Source: Blautia sp. (GTDB taxonomy: Bacteria; Bacillota; Clostridia; Lachnospirales; Lachnospiraceae). Taken from it: DNA of 64,000 nt. Shown here one piece after another: positions 54,014-63,606 of this stretch. The position numbers and the translations under genes were made by a program. Each line of letters begins with the position of its first letter. Position 1 is the first letter of the stretch. Below the pieces are notes generated by a model that searched no databases, had not been told where the DNA came from, and saw only the letters and a list, made by a program, of their open reading frames with translations. The stretch spans positions 1 to 64,000 of the forward strand of contig JARIAQ010000026.1 in assembly GCA_029257775.1 (NCBI GenBank), written 5' to 3'.

Positions 54014-55385
54014 AATAAGCAATCTCCTTCTTCATAATTTCCAAAGCAGCTGCCGGGTAATGCTGTGAAAGCAGTCCCATTGCTGCAAGGATATATTTTC
54101 TATCCACCAGGATTTCCGCATTCTCCGGGCGCAAAGAGCCAGGAGTGCTCTCATCATACAGTGCATATTTTGCAATTTCTTCTGTATGTTTTGCGTGTAT
54201 TAAAGCTCCACCAGTAACAACTACATATTTTACCCTACGAAGATCCTTGCCACTTTGTAAATATGTCAAACCACATGGTGTATAAACCTGTTCCAAGAAA
54301 CCTGCATGACGTGCCACAGCAGTTTCTACCGCTGCACATGCCAGTGCATAATCCATTTTTTCCATTTCCTCATTGTCAGGAATATAATCTGTATGGTTTC
54401 CCAGATACTCTACTAGTTCACTTACTTTCTGGCGATTTATACCAGCTATTTTAGAAAGTCGTCTGTCACCTACTGCTTCCAAAATTCCGTGTACACTATA
54501 GCGCATACCAATGTCGCCTTCCACACTTCTTTTTGCATAAGGTTCCTGAATTCCTTTCATAACCGTTGCCATATTCACTGGACTTCCTTCTGCTATAGAA
54601 TAGATGTCAGTAGTCGCTCCTCCTAAATCCACACCTACCAACTCTCCGATTCCTGAATGTTCCTCCCATCCATCTGATAAAAGTTCCATTGCTGTAAGCA
54701 TAGCAGACGGTGTAGGCATTATAATTCCAGATACTAAATCTGATGCTTCTGAAAGTCCTTTTCCCTGCACAATTCTCTTCAAGAAGATTTCTCGAATTTG
54801 TTTCTGCGTTGGTTCTATATTTAATTCACCAAGCCTTGGCATTACATTTTCGCAAAGAAATGTGGTTCTTCCCTCCAGAATTTCCTCACATTCCTCTGCA
54901 GCACAGCGATTTCCCGCAATAACAATAGGACAATCGTAGCTAAGAGAGGCTAACATCTGTGCATTATACAAAATACACTCAGAATTTCCTCCATCCGTTC
55001 CTCCTGTAAGCAAAATAATATCTGGATGATATTCTTCGATTTCCCGCATGTCTCCTTTTGTCAGATTAAATGAATATGTTTTCCATACTTTTGCACCTGC
55101 GCCAAGAGAAGCTTCTCTGGATGCCTGAGCAGTCAGCTCTGGTACCAGTCCGATAGAAATCATTTTCAGTCCTCCGGCAGCACTAGAACAAGCATATCTT
55201 TCTTCATATTCAATATGACCTGTTATTTTTTCCAAATTGGAAACTGCCTCTCGAAGACCATTATTAATATCTGTTTCTACGGTTGTATACGCTGCTGCTG
55301 TTCCAAGAACCTCACAGCTTTCTACATCAACTGCTGTCACCTTTGTGTTGGTGCTTCCGAAGTCCACCAATAAAATTGGTTTCAT
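53997..55385 (-). CDS. glmL: GlmL (MutL) ASKHA-type ATPase of the glutamate mutase operon
   Basis: A 462-residue member of the ASKHA fold (actin/hexokinase/Hsp70-like). The phosphate-binding motif [16 protein letters not shown] is at residue 5, [18 protein letters not shown] near 260 and the adenosine motif [11 protein letters not shown] near 402. GlmL accompanies glmS and glmE in methylaspartate operons and is not required for catalysis in vitro. A reactivating chaperone role, as for diol dehydratase reactivases, is proposed but not settled. The ATG at 55385 follows GAGGTGGTGA. Overlap with glmE implies coupled translation. Confidence 0.93.
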   Translation of the reverse strand: MKPILLVDFGSTNTKVTAVDVESCEVLGTAAAYTTVETDINNGLREAVSNLEKITGHIEYEERYACSSAAGGLKMISIGLVPELTAQASREASLGAGAKVWKTYSFNLTKGDMREIEEYHPDIILLTGGTDGGNSECILYNAQMLASLSYDCPIVIAGNRCAAEECEEILEGRTTFLCENVMPRLGELNIEPTQKQIREIFLKRIVQGKGLSEASDLVSGIIMPTPSAMLTAMELLSDGWEEHSGIGELVGVDLGGATTDIYSIAEGSPVNMATVMKGIQEPYAKRSVEGDIGMRYSVHGILEAVGDRRLSKIAGINRQKVSELVEYLGNHTDYIPDNEEMEKMDYALACAAVETAVARHAGFLEQVYTPCGLTYLQSGKDLRRVKYVVVTGGALIHAKHTEEIAKYALYDESTPGSLRPENAEILVDRKYILAAMGLLSQHYPAAALEIMKKEIAYYGHKK

Positions 55386-55405
55386 TTCAATCACCACCTC
55401 ATCTT

Positions 55406-55837
55406 TTATTCTGCTGTTTCTGGAACTTCGATGCCAAAATCTTCATATAAAGCTTTAATAGTTGTTTCTGGTGCTGTACCTGGGCCAAATACTCTATCAA
55501 ACCCCATAGCCTTAAAACGTTTTTCTACTTCGTCAAAAGGCTGCTTACCAACTACAATATTTCCGCCTACATAGAGTAAAATACCCTTTAGTCCAGCCTC
55601 ATCACACTTTTCTCTTAAACCTCTACAATCCAGTTCTCCATGTCCATACAAAGAGGATACCATGATTCCGTCAGCTCCTGTTTCAATTGCTGCTGAAATA
55701 TATTCCTCCTGTGAAACCATAACTCCTAGATTTGTTACTTCAAATCCGGCATCTTCAAATGCATGCTGAAGAATACTAATTCCAACTGCATGTACATCTG
55801 CACCGATTACACCAATGACCAATTTCTTTTTGTCCAT
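55406..55837 (-). CDS. glmS: Methylaspartate (glutamate) mutase sigma subunit
   Basis: The 143-residue B12-binding subunit. The cobalamin motif DxHxxG is present as GADVHAVG near residue 13, with its histidine as the lower cobalt ligand. [14 protein letters not shown] near 61 and the GG region [11 protein letters not shown] near 88 complete the B12 domain. The length is standard. It has a GAAGGGAG site and lies 20 bases before glmL, directly after citF. Together with GlmE it forms the active mutase. Confidence 0.96.
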   Translation of the reverse strand: MDKKKLVIGVIGADVHAVGISILQHAFEDAGFEVTNLGVMVSQEEYISAAIETGADGIMVSSLYGHGELDCRGLREKCDEAGLKGILLYVGGNIVVGKQPFDEVEKRFKAMGFDRVFGPGTAPETTIKALYEDFGIEVPETAE

Positions 55838-55889
55838 TGTAAAACCGCTCCCTTCCGATTTCTTGATTAAATGGCTTTATTTTATACTT

Positions 55890-57293
55890 TTACAGTACAT
55901 TTTTAATGGTATCAAGCAAAGTCCCATCACGATAGAGCACTTTTGCTACAACCTTATCCCCTGTTTTTATTTTATTTGGAACACCCGAGATGTCCTCTGC
56001 TATCTGTTTCAATTCTTCAATATCTTTTACCGGAAGTCCGGCTTTTAATAATTTCTCTTTCAACTCTTTTTGCCTTGGATTTACTGCAATTCCCCGTTGA
56101 GTCACAATAACATCCACAGTCTGACCCGGTGTTGATTTGCAAAGCACTTCATCTACAATAAGAGGAAGTCTTGCACGAATTAAAGGTGCTACAATAATTG
56201 CCAGTTTGGATCCTGCAGCTGTATCACAGTGTCCACCGGAACCTCCCATAATAAATCCATTGGAATCTGTATGTACATTAACATTAAAGTTTACATCCAC
56301 CTGCGTTGCACCTAAGATAACCACATCCAGACTGTCTACTGCTGCACTTTTTGCTGTTGGTGATGCATATCGCATAGCAGAAATTTCTTGATGTTTGGGA
56401 TTTTCCCGAATAGATTCGATGGCTTTCAAATCAAAACACTGTACATCCAAAATTGTATCAAAATATCCTTTATTTGCCATATCTACCATATATCCGGTAA
56501 TACCGCCCATACAAAAGCTACCTTTTATATTTTCTTTTTCCATCATTTCTTCCACATACTTGGCTACTGCCAAAGATGCACCGCCGGCACCTGTCTGGAA
56601 AGAAAATCCGTCCTTTAAATATCCAGAATGTTTTACCACCTGTGCTGCCAACCCTGCAATTCGAAGCCCCACTGGGTCACGGGTGATTTTAGTTGTTCCT
56701 GACACAATACGTGTAGGATCACCAATCTGAGGCACTTCCACTACATAATCTACATATCCCTCACTGATGGAGGTATCTTTTAATGGATAAGGCACCAAAT
56801 TATCGGTAAGTACAACCACCTTATCTGCATGCATAGCATCAGAAAAGGCATAGCCCAAGGAACCACAAGCAGATGGTCCATATTTCCCACTGCAATTTCC
56901 CATGTTATCTGCACAAGGAGCTGCCAGAAAAGCAATATCAATTTTAGAAGATCCGTTTTCCATATCTCCGGCTCTACCTCCATGACTTCTGAAAATCACA
57001 GGTTTTTCTAATATTCCCTGAGAAATCGCTTTTCCTACCTTTCCTCCCATATAATTGCATTCAAGACCTGTTACTACACCGTTTTTTATATGTTGGATAA
57101 TCGGTTCATGAATATCAAAAATAGAGCTAGCATTTACTGTTAAATCTTTAATCCCCATTTCAGCAGCTTGTTCCAGAACCATATTCAGAACAAAATCTCC
57201 ATTTCTCATATGATGATGAAAGGAAATTGTCATTCCATCTTTTAATCCTGTCTTTTCAATAGCTTCCCTTACGGAAGAAATCAATTTACTCAT
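55890..57293 (-). CDS. citF: Citrate/citramalate lyase alpha subunit (CoA-transferase)
   Basis: The 467-residue alpha subunit exchanges the acetyl group on the acyl carrier protein for citrate or citramalate. Visible motifs are MTISFHHHMRNGDFVLN near residue 21, FRSHGGRAGDMENG near 100, FLAAPCADNMGNCSGKYGPSACGSLGYAFSDA near 120-150 and GGSGGHCDTAAGSKLAII near 345. These match CitF. The start overlaps the citE stop by four bases, with GGAGG nine bases before the ATG. In this operon, directly upstream of glmS, the substrate is most likely citramalate, giving acetate and pyruvate. Confidence 0.93.
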   Translation of the reverse strand: MSKLISSVREAIEKTGLKDGMTISFHHHMRNGDFVLNMVLEQAAEMGIKDLTVNASSIFDIHEPIIQHIKNGVVTGLECNYMGGKVGKAISQGILEKPVIFRSHGGRAGDMENGSSKIDIAFLAAPCADNMGNCSGKYGPSACGSLGYAFSDAMHADKVVVLTDNLVPYPLKDTSISEGYVDYVVEVPQIGDPTRIVSGTTKITRDPVGLRIAGLAAQVVKHSGYLKDGFSFQTGAGGASLAVAKYVEEMMEKENIKGSFCMGGITGYMVDMANKGYFDTILDVQCFDLKAIESIRENPKHQEISAMRYASPTAKSAAVDSLDVVILGATQVDVNFNVNVHTDSNGFIMGGSGGHCDTAAGSKLAIIVAPLIRARLPLIVDEVLCKSTPGQTVDVIVTQRGIAVNPRQKELKEKLLKAGLPVKDIEELKQIAEDISGVPNKIKTGDKVVAKVLYRDGTLLDTIKNVL

Positions 57294-58165
57294 TTGCATG
57301 CACCTCCATAAATTGCCTTTTCCATTTCCAGTACCTGTTGGGCACGTTTTACAATCGGTGCATCAATCATCTTTCCTCTCAGAGAAATTACCCCTTTTCC
57401 CTGACGTTTGCCATTTTCAATAGCATCCATTACATCATGAGCATATTCTATTTCACTTTCAGTAGGAGAAAATACTGCATTAACAATATCTACATGTCTT
57501 GGAGAAATAACTGCTTTTCCTGCAAATCCCAGACTTTTTGCAAATTCTGTATCTTTCTCCAGTCCTTCCATATCTTCCACATCTGTAAAAGGTGTATCAT
57601 AAGCTTCAATTCCACAGGCTCTAGCAGCACATACCAGACGGGTTCTGGCATAGAAAATTTCTTTTCCCTCTTTTGTACGTTTACAATGCATATCCGCTGT
57701 AAAATCTTCTCCTCCTAAGAAAAGTCCAATTACTCGCTTATCTGCACTTGCAATTTCAAAAGATTTTTCTACACCCAAAGCAGTTTCAATAAGCGGAAGA
57801 ATTTTAACACTTCCTTCTTCCATCCCATTTTCCTTTTCTACCTGAGCCATAAATTCTGACACTTGACAAATCATTTCTTTACCACTGACCTTGGTAGGCA
57901 TAATCACATCTGGTTTTAAAGGAATAATTGCTTTTAAGTCTTCTTTCCAGAACTCTGTATCTGTGGGATTAATTCTTACCACTACTTCACAATTAGGAAA
58001 AGACTGGTACTTTAGCGCATTTTTCACTAAAATCCTTGCTGCATCCTTTTCATCTGGTGATACGGCATCCTCTAAATCAAAAATAATCGTATCTGCTCCC
58101 AGTGTATCACCATTAATCAGCATATTCGGAGTGTTTCCTGGTAAAAACAACATTGTTCGTCTCAT
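57290..58165 (-). CDS. citE: Citrate/citramalate lyase beta subunit
   Basis: The beta subunit cleaves the acyl-ACP intermediate to acetyl-ACP and an oxoacid, which is pyruvate if the substrate is citramalyl. The 291 residues begin RRTMLFLPGNTPNML and have DTIIFDLEDAVSPDEKDAAR near 25, VVVRINPTDTEFWKEDL near 58 and the metal and arginine residues of LGGEDFTADMHCKRTKEG near 147. This is the CitE TIM-barrel lyase family. It starts two bases after citD and overlaps citF by four bases, typical of citDEF operons. Confidence 0.93.
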   Translation of the reverse strand: MRRTMLFLPGNTPNMLINGDTLGADTIIFDLEDAVSPDEKDAARILVKNALKYQSFPNCEVVVRINPTDTEFWKEDLKAIIPLKPDVIMPTKVSGKEMICQVSEFMAQVEKENGMEEGSVKILPLIETALGVEKSFEIASADKRVIGLFLGGEDFTADMHCKRTKEGKEIFYARTRLVCAARACGIEAYDTPFTDVEDMEGLEKDTEFAKSLGFAGKAVISPRHVDIVNAVFSPTESEIEYAHDVMDAIENGKRQGKGVISLRGKMIDAPIVKRAQQVLEMEKAIYGGACK

Positions 58166-58167
58166 AC

Positions 58168-58434
58168 CTATTCAACTCCCCCTCTTTTCAGTGCAGTTTC
58201 CATACGCGCACGAATAACGCAGTCCAATGCACCTTTATCTTTAATAAATATTTTTCCTGTGGATACGTCAAATTCTTTCAATGTATCCAAAACAGTAGTC
58301 CGAATGGCATCCATATACTGATTTGCAACAACGGAGTCAATTTCCAAAGTTAATTCCTTTTCATCTGGTTCTATCTGAATAAACAAATCACTGGATTCCA
58401 GAGTTCCTGCTACTGCATTTTTTAAAATTTTCAC
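58168..58434 (-). CDS. citD: Citrate/citramalate lyase gamma subunit (acyl carrier protein)
   Basis: The 88-residue acyl carrier protein carries the 2'-(5''-triphosphoribosyl)-3'-dephospho-CoA cofactor. The attachment serine lies in the conserved NAVAGTLESSDLFIQIEP near residue 13. The end, DKGALDCVIRARMETAL, is also family-typical. The GTG start has GGAG seven bases upstream. It is the first of three lyase genes. The cofactor-building enzymes and the acetylating ligase are not in this window. Confidence 0.93.
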   Translation of the reverse strand: MKILKNAVAGTLESSDLFIQIEPDEKELTLEIDSVVANQYMDAIRTTVLDTLKEFDVSTGKIFIKDKGALDCVIRARMETALKRGGVE

Positions 58435-58455
58435 AGGTTTTCTCCTTTCATCGTC

Positions 58456-59088
58456 TTACTCTACCACACTTTTTGAAACTCCAGCCTGTGCCAGAATTTT
58501 CTGCTCAAAAGCAATCGCTTTTTTCTCCAATACTTCTACTTCTTTAGAAGTCTCTTTTACGAACTCTTCATCTTTAATTGATTCCAAGTTAATCTTCACA
58601 TTAAATAACGCACCTAAAACTGCTGTCCTTGCCATCATGGTTGCTACCAAAGCATCTGTAACTGCTGTTTTATTTCCTTTTACCACCATAGTTTCTGCAA
58701 AAGGGAGAACTTCATAAGCTGCTTTTGCTACAGATAAAGGTACTGCAACAGCTGCTTTTAAGCCATTCTGCATAGCAGCTGTACGTGCTGCCTTTTCTTC
58801 TTCTGTTTCCTTTGGAAGTGTTAAAGCTTGCATATATAAATCAAAAGACTCACTGTCTCTTTTAATATCATCTAAAAGCTGTTCACAAATTTTGTGCATT
58901 GGTTCAACAGCTTCTTTCATTTCATCTTCTACTTCGATATATTTCTTTTTTCCTATTGTCAGTCCTGCCACCATCTCTGTTAAAGCTGCTGCTAAAGCGC
59001 CAGCGAGGGCGGAAATACTTCCGCCCCCTGGTACTGGTTCATTAGAGGCTGTCTGCATGGCGAACTGTTCAATTGTCATCTGTTTCAT
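58456..59088 (-). CDS. fchA: Formiminotetrahydrofolate cyclodeaminase
   Basis: It converts 5-formimino-tetrahydrofolate to 5,10-methenyl-tetrahydrofolate and ammonia. The 210-residue all-helical protein starts MTIEQFAMQTASNEPVPGGGSISALAGALAAALTEMVAGLT, the folate-binding signature of the FTCD C-terminal domain and of free-standing FchA. It is separate from ftcD here, as in other anaerobes, whereas mammals have a fusion. It supplies one-carbon units from the histidine ring to the folate pool, ready for ATP-yielding formate release. Confidence 0.93.
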   Translation of the reverse strand: MKQMTIEQFAMQTASNEPVPGGGSISALAGALAAALTEMVAGLTIGKKKYIEVEDEMKEAVEPMHKICEQLLDDIKRDSESFDLYMQALTLPKETEEEKAARTAAMQNGLKAAVAVPLSVAKAAYEVLPFAETMVVKGNKTAVTDALVATMMARTAVLGALFNVKINLESIKDEEFVKETSKEVEVLEKKAIAFEQKILAQAGVSKSVVE

Positions 59089-59155
59089 GGCATATACCTC
59101 TTATTCATATTTTTCAAACACCGGAAATACAATACTTTCCATTTTTTCACTATTT

Positions 59156-60049
59156 TTACAATCTTGTTTCAAGAACCTGTTTTGGATCAAAGTTTTCAAA
59201 ACCAAGATAATATTCTGTACAGTCAACAATAGCCTGTAAAGGAATCAAGCCTACTACTTCACTGCCTAATACATTTACACCATAACGTCTAGCTTCCATA
59301 CGTACTGTTTCAAAAACTGTATAAACGGACGTTTTCGTATAATCTGTCAAGTTCATAGATACCTGAGCAATATTTCTATCTTCTAACATAACACCCATTG
59401 CTTTACAATAACGGAAACCACCTTTTACGTGACGGATTTTATCCGCAATTTTCTGAGCAATTTCCAGATTTGATGTATCTAGATTAATGTTATACGCAAT
59501 TAAAGGCATTCTTGCTCCAATTGCTGTAACTCCGCCTGTTGGATGAATTGTGTTAGGTCCAAAATCAGGTTTCCATTTTTCTTGATCTTTCATCTTCTCT
59601 GCCATACCTTCAAACTGTCCTTGACGAACTTTTGCAAGGTTCTCTCTGTGAGGAGCTGTCGCAGATTTTTCATATAAGAAGAATGGCTGTCCAAATTTTT
59701 CAGAAGCTTCTTTTGCAACAGCTTTTGCTAAAGCATCTGCATCTTCTACTGTGACACCGCGAATTGGAATAAACGGAACAACATCAACACAACCCATACG
59801 AGGATGCTGTCCTTGATGTTTTGTCATATCAATTAATTCAACTGCTTTTCCGATTGCTGCAACCATAGCATCTTTTAATGGTTCTGGCTCACCGATTACT
59901 GTTACAACACTTCTGTTATGATCTTCGTCAGAACTGTAATCAAGAAGCTTTACACCTTCTACATTACGAAAACAACCTACAATTTGTTCAATTTTTTCTT
60001 TGTCTCTACCTTCGCTGAAATTAGGTACGCATTCAATAATTCTTTCCAT
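59156..60049 (-). CDS. ftcD: Glutamate formimidoyltransferase
   Basis: It moves the formimino group of formiminoglutamate to tetrahydrofolate, giving glutamate. The 297 residues show ECVPNFSEGRDKEKIEQI at residue 5, the catalytic-histidine segment TKHQGQHPRMGCVDVVPFIPI near 77-97, GPNTIHPTGGVTAIGARMPLIAYN near 160 and GLIPLQAIVDCTEYYL near 268. It follows hutI by 18 bases, with an AAAGGAGAA site. Its product glutamate is the substrate of the glm mutase downstream. Confidence 0.94.
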   Translation of the reverse strand: MERIIECVPNFSEGRDKEKIEQIVGCFRNVEGVKLLDYSSDEDHNRSVVTVIGEPEPLKDAMVAAIGKAVELIDMTKHQGQHPRMGCVDVVPFIPIRGVTVEDADALAKAVAKEASEKFGQPFFLYEKSATAPHRENLAKVRQGQFEGMAEKMKDQEKWKPDFGPNTIHPTGGVTAIGARMPLIAYNINLDTSNLEIAQKIADKIRHVKGGFRYCKAMGVMLEDRNIAQVSMNLTDYTKTSVYTVFETVRMEARRYGVNVLGSEVVGLIPLQAIVDCTEYYLGFENFDPKQVLETRL

Positions 60050-60067
60050 GGTTTCATTCTCCTTTTC

Positions 60068-61324
60068 TTATTTCCAGTCTTTGTGGTATACGGTTTCACC
60101 TTTTTTGATAACAGTTTCTACTAAATTTATACCTGTATGATATGGCATAAAATGAATAGATGGGAATTTCAAGAAAATAATATCCGCCTGTTTTCCCGCT
60201 TCCAGACTTCCCACTGTATCAGCTCTATCCACTGCTGCTGCCCCATTAATAGTTAGTGCTGTGATCACTTCTTCAATGGACATATTCATGTAAATGCAGC
60301 CAAGCGCTACCAATAACGGAATGGAATTGGTAAAGCAGCTTCCGGGATTTAAATCAGAGGCAATTGCCACTGCGCATCCTTCATCAATCATTTTTCTTCC
60401 TGGTGCATATTCTTCTTTCAAACAAAATGCAGTTGCCGGAAGTAAGGTACTAATAACTCCTGCATCTCTCATTTGATGAATCCCTTCATCAGACGCTTTC
60501 AAAAGATGGTCGGCGGACACAGCACCTACTCTTGACGCAAGTTCTGCTCCACCTAACTGATAAATCTCATCAGCATGGATTTTCAGCTTGAATCCCATTT
60601 CTTTTGCTTTTGTGAGGTAATATTCGGAGTCTTCTATGCTAAATACATTTTTTTCTGTAAAAATATCAGCAAATTCTGCAAGATTTTCTTCTTTCACTTT
60701 TGGCATAACAACCTGAAGCTGTTCCTCTAAAAATTCTCTTTCTCTTCCTTTCCATTCTGGAAGTACACTGTGAGGTCCTAAAAAAGTTCTTACAATATCT
60801 ACTGCGTGAGTTTCATCCAGTTTCTTCATGGCACGAAGCTGTTTTAATTCTGTTTCACAATCCATACCATATCCGCTTTTGCCTTCTACGGTAGTTACAC
60901 CAAATTCCAACATGCGGTTTAATCTTTCTTTTCCTGCTTCGATTAATTCTTCCTCTGTTGCTTCTCTAGTAGGAACAACCGTTGCATTAATTCCGCCGCC
61001 TCGTTCCATAATGGACATATAACTGTCACCTTTTAATCTCCATGAAAATTCATCTGCTCTGTATCCGCCGAAAATAAAATGTGTATGAGAATCTACAAAT
61101 CCCGGCATAACTGTTTTTCCTGAGGCGTCAATCACCTCATACTCTTCTATCTTGATCTGTTTATCCAGTTCCTCGGTAGTTCCTACTGCAACAATTTTAT
61201 CATCATGAATCAAAACTGCACCATCTTTAATAATGCCTACGTCTGACATTTCTTTTCCATGCTTTGGTGCATTCCCTTTACAGGTTACTAACTCAGAAGC
61301 ATGACGTATATATCTTTTTTTCAT
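60068..61324 (-). CDS. hutI: Imidazolonepropionase
   Basis: It hydrolyses 4-imidazolone-5-propionate to N-formimino-L-glutamate, third step of histidine degradation. This amidohydrolase has 418 residues. The metal motif FVDSHTHFIFGGYRADEF is near residue 77, EGKSGYGMDCETELK near 148 and the metal histidine and acid in LKIHADEIYQLGGAELA near 240. ASDLNPGSCFTNSIP follows near 323. The start has CAAGGAGATAGAAC before the ATG. An intergenic hairpin separates it from hutU. Confidence 0.96.
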   Translation of the reverse strand: MKKRYIRHASELVTCKGNAPKHGKEMSDVGIIKDGAVLIHDDKIVAVGTTEELDKQIKIEEYEVIDASGKTVMPGFVDSHTHFIFGGYRADEFSWRLKGDSYMSIMERGGGINATVVPTREATEEELIEAGKERLNRMLEFGVTTVEGKSGYGMDCETELKQLRAMKKLDETHAVDIVRTFLGPHSVLPEWKGREREFLEEQLQVVMPKVKEENLAEFADIFTEKNVFSIEDSEYYLTKAKEMGFKLKIHADEIYQLGGAELASRVGAVSADHLLKASDEGIHQMRDAGVISTLLPATAFCLKEEYAPGRKMIDEGCAVAIASDLNPGSCFTNSIPLLVALGCIYMNMSIEEVITALTINGAAAVDRADTVGSLEAGKQADIIFLKFPSIHFMPYHTGINLVETVIKKGETVYHKDWK

Positions 61325-61354
61325 GTTCTATCTCCTTGTGACTGCTTAATAGGG

Positions 61355-61388
61355 TTTCAGGCACCGATTTTGCGGTGCCCGTCCCTGA
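61355..61388 (-). other. Hairpin between hutU and hutI
   Basis: GGCACCG pairs with CGGTGCC around a six-base loop, with flanking TTTCAGG/CCTGAAA extending the stem across a small bulge. There is no T-run, so it is not a standard terminator. It may stabilise or process the mRNA. Confidence 0.6.
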
Positions 61389-61405
61389 AAATTCAAGATA
61401 ATCTT

Positions 61406-63451
61406 TTAGTGATGTGTATGATGATGTTCTTCTACAACAACATCCTTGCACACTCTTTCAATCAGCTCATCGCTTGCCAGATAAGGCATAGTTACATAAT
61501 CTTCACCATTTCTGATTTTATTGTATTCTGCTACAGTTTCAATAGAATGTTCACATCTTCCCCAGCTTCTTCTAGAAACACCAATCATAGTATCCCATGG
61601 AATTGCTGCGTTCAAAATTTCATCCACTCTTTCACTTCCATCAAGAACCATACCAAATCCACCATTGATAGATTTACTGATACCTACACCACCACCATTA
61701 TGAAGAGCAACAAGGCTCATTCCTCTTGCTGCATTACCAGCATAGCAGTGTACTGCCATATCTGCTGTAATATTGGATCCGTCATAAATATTGGATGTTT
61801 CTCTATATGGTGAATCTGTTCCACCTGTATCATGATGGTCACGACCTAACATAACAGGTCCGATTTCTCCATTTCTTACCATTTCATTAAACTTAAGTGC
61901 AATGTCACGTCTACCAAGAGCATCTTGATAAAGAATACGACACTGTGTACCAACAACCAGTTTATTCTTTTCTGCATCACGAATCCAGATGTAGTTATCT
62001 CTATCCTGACTTCTTCTGTTTGGATCAATAATTTCCATAGCAGCGTGGTCTGTTTTTCTTAAATCTTCTGGTTTTCCAGACAGACAACACCATCTAAATG
62101 GTCCATATCCATAGTCAAATAATTCTGGTCCCAAAATATCTTCTACATAAGATGGGAAAATAAATCCTTCACTTGTATCTACACCATTCTTAGCGATATC
62201 TTTTGCTCCTGCATCAAATACAGCTTTCATAAATGCATTACCATAGTCAAAGAAGTATGCTCCTCTTTCTACTAAAGTTTTGATTAAGTGATAATGCTTA
62301 ATCAAGGACTGGTCTACTAATTCACAGAATTTATCTTTGTCATTAGCTAGCATTTCTGTTCTTTCTTCGAAAGTTAATCCCTGTGGGCAATAACCTCCAT
62401 CATAAGGAACATGACAAGATGTCTGGTCTGACAGTAATTCAATCTTCACATTATGATCCACTGCATACTGTAACAAATCCACAATATTTCCATGGTATGC
62501 AATAGAAATTGTTTCTTTCTTATCCATGTATTCCTGAGCAACCTTAAATGCCTCTGCAGCATCTTCAATTACAAGGCTAACCCAACCCTGATCATGTCTT
62601 GTTTTAATTCTAGAGTAATCAACCTCAGCAACGATACCTACACCGCCTGCAATTTCAATAGCTTTTGGCTGAGCTCCACTCATACCACCTAATCCACTTG
62701 TCACAAATAAATGGCCTGCTAAATCACCGTCTTGAGGCACACCTAAGAATTTACGACCTGCGTTGAGAATTGTATTAAATGTACCATGTACAATACCCTG
62801 TGGTCCAATGTACATCCAGCCACCAGCTGTCATCTGACCATATGAAGAGCATCCCATAGCCGTTGCTTTTGCCCAATCTTCTGGATTATCAAACATACCA
62901 ACCATAAGTCCATTTGTTACAATAACTCTTGGACTTGTTTCATGAGATTTAAAAAGTCCCATTGGATGTCCACTCATCATAACCAATGTATGATGATGTG
63001 TTAATTTTTCAAGATATTTTTTAATTAACTGATACTGCATCCAGTTCTGGCAAACCTGTCCAGTTTCACCATATGTAACCAATTCATAAGGATAAAGAGC
63101 AACTTCATGATCTAGATTGTTATCAATCATAACCTGAAAAGCTTTACCTTCTACACATTCACCTTTATACTCATCGATTGGTTTTCCATAAATTCTTTCT
63201 TTTGGCATAAAACGATATCCGTAGATACGTCCGCGTGTTAATAACTCGTCTAGGAATTCCGGTGCCAATTGTTCATGCAGTTCTTCTGGTACATATCTTA
63301 AGGCATTGGCTACTGCCAGTTTGATTTCTCTTTTATTTAATGTCAGTTCTCTTTTTGGAGCTCTTCTGACACCTTCTTTAAATGTTGGATACTCCGGTAA
63401 TACCGCATCTAATTTAATTACCATTGCATTTCCGATCTCTGCATTGTTCAT
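61406..63451 (-). CDS. hutU: Urocanate hydratase (long form)
   Basis: It hydrates urocanate to imidazolonepropionate using tightly bound NAD+ as electrophile. At 681 residues it is the longer clostridial-type form rather than the roughly 555-residue Bacillus form. Conserved regions include YGQMTAGGWMYIGPQGIVHGTFNTILNAGR near 205-235, HLFVTSGLGGMSGAQPKA near 248, QTSCHVPYDGGYCPQGLTFEER near 342 and LHNGGGVGISKSINGGFG near 598. The protein ends with a histidine-rich tail (EEHHHTHH), which is unusual. It has an AAAGGAGAG site and is the first gene of the catabolic block. Confidence 0.95.
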   Translation of the reverse strand: MNNAEIGNAMVIKLDAVLPEYPTFKEGVRRAPKRELTLNKREIKLAVANALRYVPEELHEQLAPEFLDELLTRGRIYGYRFMPKERIYGKPIDEYKGECVEGKAFQVMIDNNLDHEVALYPYELVTYGETGQVCQNWMQYQLIKKYLEKLTHHHTLVMMSGHPMGLFKSHETSPRVIVTNGLMVGMFDNPEDWAKATAMGCSSYGQMTAGGWMYIGPQGIVHGTFNTILNAGRKFLGVPQDGDLAGHLFVTSGLGGMSGAQPKAIEIAGGVGIVAEVDYSRIKTRHDQGWVSLVIEDAAEAFKVAQEYMDKKETISIAYHGNIVDLLQYAVDHNVKIELLSDQTSCHVPYDGGYCPQGLTFEERTEMLANDKDKFCELVDQSLIKHYHLIKTLVERGAYFFDYGNAFMKAVFDAGAKDIAKNGVDTSEGFIFPSYVEDILGPELFDYGYGPFRWCCLSGKPEDLRKTDHAAMEIIDPNRRSQDRDNYIWIRDAEKNKLVVGTQCRILYQDALGRRDIALKFNEMVRNGEIGPVMLGRDHHDTGGTDSPYRETSNIYDGSNITADMAVHCYAGNAARGMSLVALHNGGGVGISKSINGGFGMVLDGSERVDEILNAAIPWDTMIGVSRRSWGRCEHSIETVAEYNKIRNGEDYVTMPYLASDELIERVCKDVVVEEHHHTHH

Positions 63452-63479
63452 TTCGCATCTCTCCTTTGCTTTTTTTACG

Positions 63480-63488
63480 ATTGTATCA
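63480..63488 (-). promoter_or_regulatory. Possible extended -10 promoter of the hut-glm block
   Basis: On the minus strand TGATACAAT (63488-63480) provides a TGN extended -10 about 30 bases upstream of the hutU start. No good -35 is evident. A transcript from here could cover the whole 15-kb block, which has no clear internal terminator. Confidence 0.4.
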
Positions 63489-63606
63489 CCATTACAGTCT
63501 AAAAAACGTCTATTTTTCCCTCTTTTTCTTGATACCCCAAGTTTTTTTTATATATTTTAACTAATTTCCCCCTTCTATTCTAGTATGGTAAAGTAAAAAT
63601 GCACTA

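Noticed and set aside
55890-58434. Citrate fermentation locus
   Set aside because: No citrate carrier, citC, citX or citG is nearby, and the genes are embedded between histidine and glutamate degradation genes, so citramalate lyase is the better reading.
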